This document shows, piece after piece, positions 14,671-18,608 of a stretch of 18,608 nt of DNA. This stretch comes from JAYZDP01 sp036337765. GTDB lineage: Bacteria; Acidobacteriota; Thermoanaerobaculia; Multivoradales; Multivoraceae. The stretch lies in contig JAYZDP010000030.1 of assembly GCA_036337765.1 (NCBI GenBank), positions 1-18,608 on the forward strand. Direction: 5' to 3'. Under the pieces are notes generated by a model. That model ran no database searches. It saw nothing but the letters and a program-made list of their open reading frames with translations, and had not been told where the DNA came from. The position numbers were made by a program, and so were the translations under genes. The number at the start of each line of letters is the position of its first letter. The stretch's first letter is position 1.

Positions 14671-16716
14671 CTAGCGCGGTAGTGCGAACGCGAGCATCTC
14701 CGAGCGGCGTGGGGGCTCCCGCGGTGCAGGCGGAGCCTTCGAGCCGGTACTCGCGGTTTGGCTGATCGGAGTTCCAGGTCCGGGCCTCTCCCCCCCGCCA
14801 GCGATCAGCAGGTACTGGCGGCCGTCGTGCATATAGGTCATGGGCGAGCTGTGGAGGTTGATACCGACCTCGACTTGAGCCAGGAGCTCACCTGTGGCCT
14901 TGTCGAAGGCGTCGATGTAGCTACCGTGCGAGGAGCGGTCGCCGAGCTCGTCGACGATCGGCTCGAGCGTGATCAAGAGCGTCTTGGTCACCAGCACTCC
15001 ACCCTCGGTGACGATCCCGTCGCGCGGCGGCGTACCCAGGCGAGGCAGATTCAGGTGTCGGATCGCCGGATGGTCTCGCGGACCCTCGCCCAGCGGCGCC
15101 ACCCAGGCGTGCTCGCCCCGGTTCATGTCGATCGCCGTGATCCGCCAGTAGGGCGGCTTGGTGATCGGCAGACCCCGCACCTTGGGTGTCGGCCGGCGGT
15201 TGATCGAATAGCGCCAATCGGAGCGAGCCGGATCGGGCGGCGACAGCGAGATCGCGCCCGGGCGCGAAATTGACGGCACGTAGAGCATCTGGGTCTCGGG
15301 GTCGAAGGAGGCACCGGTCCAGTTCGCGCCACCACCCGGCCCCGGCACCTGGATATAGGCGAGCTTGCCGTCCTCGCCGTGAATGACGGGTGGTGTGAAG
15401 ATCGGCCCGATCACGTAGTCGCGAACGAGCTCCAGCGCCTCGGCTCGCAGCTCCGGCGTGAAGTCGATGAGATCGTCGTAGTCGAGGCCCAGGGTCTCGA
15501 TCGGAGGCGGCCTCGTCGGAAAAGGCTGGGTCTTGGACAGCCGCTCGCCGGGGATCGACGAGTGGTAGTTGACTGGTGCCTCGACGATCGGCCACACCGG
15601 CTCGCCGGTGGCCCGGTCGAAGACATAGATCATGCTCTGCTTCGATGCCACAGCCACGGCCTTGATCTGCTTGCCGTCGACGGTGATGTCGATCAGGTTC
15701 GGTGCGGTGGCGAGGTCGTAGTCCCACACCCCGTGGTGAACGGCCTGAAAGTGCCAGACGACCTCGCCGTTTGAGGCGTTCAGGCAGACGAGTGACTCGG
15801 CATAGACGTTGTCGCCGAGCCGGTGGCCGCCGTAGTAGTCGTTGGTCGGAGTGCCGAAGGGCAGATAGACGTAGCCGAGCTCGTGATCGGCCGACATCAT
15901 CGACCACACGTTGGTGTTGCCGACGGTCTTCCAGGAGTCGTTCTCCCAGGTCTCATTGTGGGCCTGCCCCTGTTGCGGAATGCTGTAGAAGATCCAGTTC
16001 AATCGGCCGGAAAGCACGTCGTATCCGCGAATGTGTCCCGGTGGGCTGTTGTTGCGCAGTGGAAAGTCGTTGATCGCCGAGCCGACGACGATGGTGTCCG
16101 CGACCACGATCACCGGCGCCGAGTGGCTGATGTTGCGGTTGATGCGACCCGGCGGCAGGCTCTCGTCGAGATCGACGACCCCCTGTACTCCGAACTCGAG
16201 ATCGAGCTTTCCCGTCTTGGCGTCGATCGAGATCAGCCGTCGCGCCCGCGTGGCCAGGACGATGCGCTCCCTGGTGCCGTCGGTCCAGTACTCGAGTCCC
16301 CGTACCTGAACGAGCCCGACTTTCCGCACGTCGTCCCGCTCGTAGTCCTTGGGATCGAAGATCCAGATCGTCTCGCCGGTGCCAGGATCCAGCGCCGCGA
16401 CCTGGGCGAGCCCGGTCGGCACGTAGAGCACGCTGTTGACCATCAGCGGTGTGGATCGGTACGGCCCCGGACGCATCCTGGTCACGTCCTCGAGCTTCAT
16501 GTCCGCCGACTCCCAGCTCCAGGCGACCCTCAGCTCGGAGAAGTTGTCGCGATCGATCTGATCTAGGGGCGAGTACTTCGACGAGGTGTGATCGCCGGCG
16601 TAGTGCGGCCACTCCCCCTGTTCAGTGCCCTGCTGAGCATCTGCGCCGGCTGCGGCGACCGCCACAACCACAAATCCCCCGAGACCCACGACGAGCCAAC
16701 GATCGACTGTCGACAT
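14671..16716 (-). CDS. PQQ-dependent dehydrogenase (membrane glucose dehydrogenase-like quinoprotein)
   Basis: This 681-residue periplasmic quinoprotein has a signal peptide or signal anchor at residues 7-27. Propeller signatures are GDHTSSKYSPLDQI (41-54), YVYLPFGTPTNDYYGG (282-297), FQAVHHGVWDYD (323-334), VAVASKQSMIYVFDRATGEPVWP (355-376) and GGANWTGASFDPETQMLYV (462-480). These match soluble-domain quinoprotein glucose/alcohol dehydrogenases that pass electrons to quinone or cytochrome c. The family usually reads HHDxWDxD; here it is HHGVWDYD. There is no C-terminal CxxCH haem domain and no multi-helix N-terminal domain as in E. coli Gcd, so a separate electron acceptor is needed. The start at 16716 is supported by AGAAGGGAGA just upstream, within a hairpin. 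The substrate (sugar or alcohol) is not determinable. Confidence 0.92.
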   Translation of the reverse strand: MSTVDRWLVVGLGGFVVVAVAAAGADAQQGTEQGEWPHYAGDHTSSKYSPLDQIDRDNFSELRVAWSWESADMKLEDVTRMRPGPYRSTPLMVNSVLYVPTGLAQVAALDPGTGETIWIFDPKDYERDDVRKVGLVQVRGLEYWTDGTRERIVLATRARRLISIDAKTGKLDLEFGVQGVVDLDESLPPGRINRNISHSAPVIVVADTIVVGSAINDFPLRNNSPPGHIRGYDVLSGRLNWIFYSIPQQGQAHNETWENDSWKTVGNTNVWSMMSADHELGYVYLPFGTPTNDYYGGHRLGDNVYAESLVCLNASNGEVVWHFQAVHHGVWDYDLATAPNLIDITVDGKQIKAVAVASKQSMIYVFDRATGEPVWPIVEAPVNYHSSIPGERLSKTQPFPTRPPPIETLGLDYDDLIDFTPELRAEALELVRDYVIGPIFTPPVIHGEDGKLAYIQVPGPGGGANWTGASFDPETQMLYVPSISRPGAISLSPPDPARSDWRYSINRRPTPKVRGLPITKPPYWRITAIDMNRGEHAWVAPLGEGPRDHPAIRHLNLPRLGTPPRDGIVTEGGVLVTKTLLITLEPIVDELGDRSSHGSYIDAFDKATGELLAQVEVGINLHSSPMTYMHDGRQYLLIAGGGERPGPGTPISQTASTGSKAPPAPREPPRRSEMLAFALPR

Positions 16717-16717
16717 G

Positions 16718-16737
16718 CCATCTCCCTTCTGAGATGG
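16718..16737 (-). promoter_or_regulatory. hairpin overlapping the ribosome binding site of the PQQ dehydrogenase
   Basis: CCATCTC-CCTTCT-GAGATGG is a perfect 7-bp inverted repeat with a 6-nt loop ending 2 nt from the ATG (16716). On the mRNA strand the loop AGAAGG and the 3' arm GAGATGG contain the purine-rich Shine-Dalgarno AGAAGGGAGA, so the folded form would hide it. A -10-like TAAGAT (16746-16741 on the minus strand) is so close that a start about 7 nt downstream would clip the 5' arm; a DNA operator role is the alternative. Confidence 0.42.
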
Positions 16738-16834
16738 AGGATCTTACCGCCGAGCTCAACCTCAGGCCGCCTTCAGGCTCGGCTCCCTCCACCGGCGCGG
16801 CTTCGCTAGTGGCCTGGTCCGACTGCCCCGGGAT

Positions 16835-16840
16835 TAGCAT
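16835..16840 (+). promoter_or_regulatory. -10-like TAGCAT, candidate leaderless promoter
   Basis: TAGCAT in GGATTAGCAT lies 5 nt before the hydrolase ATG at 16846, separated by GGCGC. No Shine-Dalgarno fits there. Position and spacing resemble the two other start sites at 8611 and 17673. The remainder of the 129-bp divergent gap (16717-16845) shows two direct copies of TCAGGC (about 16761-16778) and nothing else recognisable. Confidence 0.35.
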
Positions 16841-16845
16841 GGCGC

Positions 16846-17622
16846 ATGCCGATCGCCACCATCGACGGTCTGCGGATCCACTTCGAGCAGTTCGACGCGG
16901 AACCCGAAGAGCGGCGCCGCGTCCTCTTCGTCCACGGCACCGGCTGCAATGCCAGCCTGTGGCTCCCGACGATGGAGCACCTGGCGGCTGCGGGACACTC
17001 CTCGGTCGCCATCGACCTTCCGGGTCACGGTGAGTCGGAGGGCCTCGGCTTTCGCGGCGTCGCCGACTACGCCAGCTTCGTTGGCCGGCTCGCCGACGCG
17101 CTCGGTTGGGCGTCCTACTCGGTCGCCGGCCATAGCCTCGGCGGAGGGGTCGCGCTGGCGGTCGCGCTCTACCACTCGAAGCCGCTCGATGGTCTGATCC
17201 TCGTCGACACCGGGGCACGGCTCCGGGTACACCCGGCGATCCTGCGCAACGCCTACGCTGCCGCGGCCGGCGAGGAGCGGGACGCCCCCTCGAACCCACA
17301 ACTGGGCTACGCCGAGACCACGCAGCCGGCGGTGATCGACGAGATCGCGGCTCTGCGCGCGCACGAGAGCGCCGACGTCACCTATCGCGACTGGATCGCC
17401 GACGACAGCTGTGACTTCATGAGCCGGCTGCGCGATATCCGGGTGCCCGCGATCGCGATCTGCGGCGCCGAGGACGGCCTCACCCCGGTCAAGTACCACG
17501 AGCACTTCCGCGACCACCTGCCGAACTGCTCGCTCGAGGTCATCCCTGACGCCGGGCACTGGCCCTACTTCGAGCAGCCCACGGCCTTCCGCGCCGCGCT
17601 ATTGGGCTTCCTCGACGGCTGA
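16846..17622 (+). CDS. alpha/beta hydrolase fold protein
   Basis: The 258-residue cytoplasmic protein (no signal peptide) is a standard alpha/beta hydrolase. HGTGCNASLW (30-39) is the oxyanion HGxG loop, DLPGHGESEG (57-66) follows, AGHSLGGG (94-101) is the nucleophile elbow with S97, GAEDGLTP (207-214) carries the acid D210 and DAGHWPYFEQP (235-245) the catalytic H238, completing the triad. The family covers esterases, C-C bond hydrolases (MhpC/BphD-like) and lactonases that open ring-derived esters, so a role in the neighbouring CoA/aromatic-type catabolism is plausible but unproven. The ATG at 16846 is the only sensible start: the conserved fold begins at once. It is followed after 50 bp by the leader peptide of the Mo-hydroxylase genes on the same strand. 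Confidence 0.92.
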   Translation: MPIATIDGLRIHFEQFDAEPEERRRVLFVHGTGCNASLWLPTMEHLAAAGHSSVAIDLPGHGESEGLGFRGVADYASFVGRLADALGWASYSVAGHSLGGGVALAVALYHSKPLDGLILVDTGARLRVHPAILRNAYAAAAGEERDAPSNPQLGYAETTQPAVIDEIAALRAHESADVTYRDWIADDSCDFMSRLRDIRVPAIAICGAEDGLTPVKYHEHFRDHLPNCSLEVIPDAGHWPYFEQPTAFRAALLGFLDG

Positions 17623-17657
17623 GCGCCACGGTCCTACCCGGGCTCCGACCCATCCGT

Positions 17658-17663
17658 TATGAT
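17658..17663 (+). promoter_or_regulatory. -10-like TATGAT upstream of the molybdenum hydroxylase genes
   Basis: TATGAT is followed after 9 nt (CCGGCGCCC) by ATG at 17673. The 11-mer CGGCGCCCATG is identical to the one at 8603-8613 in front of the CoA-transferase gene. Transcription from here would start at or next to the ATG of a seven-codon ORF, not at the FAD-subunit ATG 20 nt further on. No -35 hexamer is evident. Confidence 0.45.
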
Positions 17664-17672
17664 CCGGCGCCC

Positions 17673-17696
17673 ATGCACCAGAAAGGCAGGTCATGA
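17673..17696 (+). CDS. possible seven-codon leader peptide MHQKGRS
   Basis: An ATG directly behind a -10-like element opens a seven-codon frame (MHQKGRS) whose TGA overlaps the FAD-subunit ATG as ATGA (17693-17696). The Shine-Dalgarno of the FAD gene (AGGCAGG, 17684-17690) lies inside this small frame, so its translation could open or compete for that site. It could be a chance frame; the overlap and upstream signature are the only support. Confidence 0.35.
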   Translation: MHQKGRS

Positions 17697-18559
17697 ACTA
17701 CCAAGCACCGACTTCGGTTGAAGAGGCCGCGGGGCTTCTGGCAGCGGACGCTGATGCCAGAGTCTTCGCCGGCGCTACCGACTGGATTCCTCAGCTGCGA
17801 GCGGGTCGCGACGAACCGTCCACGCTCGTCGATCTCAAACGCATTCCGCGCCTCGTCGAGCACGGTAAGTCAGACGGATCTTGGACCATCGGCGCCGCAA
17901 CACCGACCTCCGCGCTGACGGCCGATGCCGACCTCAGCGCCGACCTTCCGGGCCTGGTCGAGTCGGCAGGCCTGATCGGATCCGACCAGATTCAGAACCG
18001 TGCCAGCCTTGGCGGCAACCTCTGCAACGCCTCCCCCGCCGCCGACTCGGTACCTGCGTTGATCGTCAACGACGCACAGGCGGTGGTCGCCTCGGGCGAC
18101 GGCACGCGCACCGTCGCCGTCGCCGACATCGTCACCGGCCCTGGCTCAACCTCGCTCGGAGCGGGGGAGTTCGTAGTCGAGTTCGAGGTGGCGAGCCCGC
18201 CGGCGAAGACGGCCGACGCCTACCTACGCTTCATTCCCCGCACCGAGATGGACATCGCCGTCGTCGGTGCTGCCGCGAGAGTGACGCTCGACGACGACGG
18301 CAACTGCACCTCGGCGGCGATCGCGCTCGCAGCGGTCGCACCGACGGTCGTTCGGGTCCCGGCAGCCGAGGAGGCCCTAGCCGGCTCGGCGATCGACGAC
18401 GAAACGCTGGCGGCGGTCGCCGCCGCCGCGAGCGAAGCCTGCAATCCGATCGACGACAAGCGCGGTACGAAGGAGTTCCGCCGCCAGGTCGCCGGAGTCC
18501 TGGCGAAGCGAGCCGTCCTGATAGCGGTAGAGCGCGCGAAGAACCGAGGAGATGCATGA
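17693..18559 (+). CDS. FAD-binding (medium) subunit of a xanthine dehydrogenase/CO dehydrogenase-type molybdenum hydroxylase
   Basis: The 288-residue protein matches CoxM/CutM-type medium subunits. AGATDWIPQLR (26-36) and NRASLGGNLCNASPAADS (102-119) are the two FAD pyrophosphate-binding loops of the family, followed by the C-terminal CO-dehydrogenase flavoprotein domain (RFIPRTEMDIAVVGAA, then VAPTVVRVPAAEEAL). It relays electrons from the [2Fe-2S] clusters to the acceptor in a heterotrimeric enzyme that hydroxylates a C-H bond at a Mo-MCD centre. AGGCAGG is 2 nt before the ATG, a short spacing. The next gene, the small [2Fe-2S] subunit, overlaps its stop, giving the usual M-S(-L) order; the large Mo subunit should follow beyond the window. 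Substrate class (CO, purine, aromatic N-heterocycle, benzoyl-CoA type) cannot be told from this subunit. Confidence 0.94.
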   Translation: MNYQAPTSVEEAAGLLAADADARVFAGATDWIPQLRAGRDEPSTLVDLKRIPRLVEHGKSDGSWTIGAATPTSALTADADLSADLPGLVESAGLIGSDQIQNRASLGGNLCNASPAADSVPALIVNDAQAVVASGDGTRTVAVADIVTGPGSTSLGAGEFVVEFEVASPPAKTADAYLRFIPRTEMDIAVVGAAARVTLDDDGNCTSAAIALAAVAPTVVRVPAAEEALAGSAIDDETLAAVAAAASEACNPIDDKRGTKEFRRQVAGVLAKRAVLIAVERAKNRGDA

Positions 18560-18608
18560 TGAGTCGCACACACGTCACGTGCACGATCAACGGAGATCCC
18601 GCGGAGTT
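18556..18608 (+). CDS. [2Fe-2S]-binding small subunit of the molybdenum hydroxylase (5' end only)
   Basis: Only about 17 codons are visible: MMSRTHVTCTINGDPAE. The strand V.CTINGDPAE matches the N-terminal ferredoxin-like start of CoxS/XdhC-type small subunits (consensus 'i.l.vNG..v.'); the cluster-binding cysteines lie outside the window. AGGAG (18547-18551) serves either the ATG at 18556, which overlaps the preceding stop as ATGA, or the ATG at 18559 seven nt away. Assignment rests on this short match plus gene order. Confidence 0.75.
   Translation, partial: MMSRTHVTCTINGDPAE

Noticed and set aside
15823..16566. 247-codon plus-strand frame opposite the PQQ dehydrogenase
   Set aside because: Antisense shadow of a gene with clear quinoprotein motifs.
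1..18608. tRNA, rRNA, insertion sequence, integrase or phage genes
   Set aside because: No cloverleaf-like segment, rRNA core sequence, terminal inverted repeat pair or transposase/integrase motif was seen on either strand.

Overview
This is a G+C-rich (about two thirds by eye), densely coding bacterial chromosome segment. Sec-type signal peptides on several secreted beta-propeller proteins and on an alkaline phosphatase point to a Gram-negative organism with a periplasm. The strongest taxonomic clue is the elongation factor G at 4031-6112. It carries the AHIDSGKT P-loop and RGKDGVGAKMDSMELERERG segment of the spdEFG1/mitochondrial EFG1 group rather than the usual AHIDAGKT EF-G. Together with the WGQWRGPTRDG propeller protein, the DGQPD..GVW secreted family and the PQQ dehydrogenase, this suggests an Acidobacteriota-, Myxococcota- or 'deltaproteobacteria'-like lineage. 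I cannot place it more precisely from the sequence alone. I see no rRNA, tRNA, CRISPR array, integrase or transposase.

Layout. 2-1048 (+) is the 3' part of an acyl-CoA dehydrogenase-family gene cut by the window edge. 1051-3815 (-) holds a secreted PQQ-like beta-propeller protein and a close PhoA-type alkaline phosphatase. A 215-bp divergent intergenic region with a perfect 17-bp palindrome separates these from fusA. From 4031 to 14644 everything reads on +: spdEFG1-type EF-G; a two-domain protein joining a RecA-like P-loop ATPase to a SLOG-like Rossmann domain; a secreted NHL beta-propeller; a CaiB/BaiF CoA-transferase; a decayed deoxyhypusine synthase-like gene; a secreted protein of unknown function; a tandem double CaiB/BaiF protein; and a crotonase. 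14671-16716 (-) is a PQQ-dependent dehydrogenase. 16846-18608 (+) has an alpha/beta hydrolase, then the FAD subunit and the first codons of the [2Fe-2S] subunit of a molybdenum hydroxylase.

How the genes work together. The acyl-CoA dehydrogenase, two CaiB/BaiF proteins, crotonase, hydrolase and Mo-hydroxylase subunits look like pieces of CoA-thioester catabolism of carboxylic or aromatic/alicyclic substrates. The periplasmic quinoprotein could supply oxidised alcohols or sugars. The substrate is not evident. Tight overlaps (CTGA at 11358-11361, ATGA at 13823-13826, ATGA at 18556-18559) indicate translational coupling inside two of these groups.

The most unusual items are the ATPase-SLOG fusion directly behind EF-G, the eroded deoxyhypusine synthase-like gene, a fused CoA-transferase pair in which the first half lacks its nucleophilic Asp, and start-site architecture that suggests leaderless transcription and a seven-codon leader peptide.
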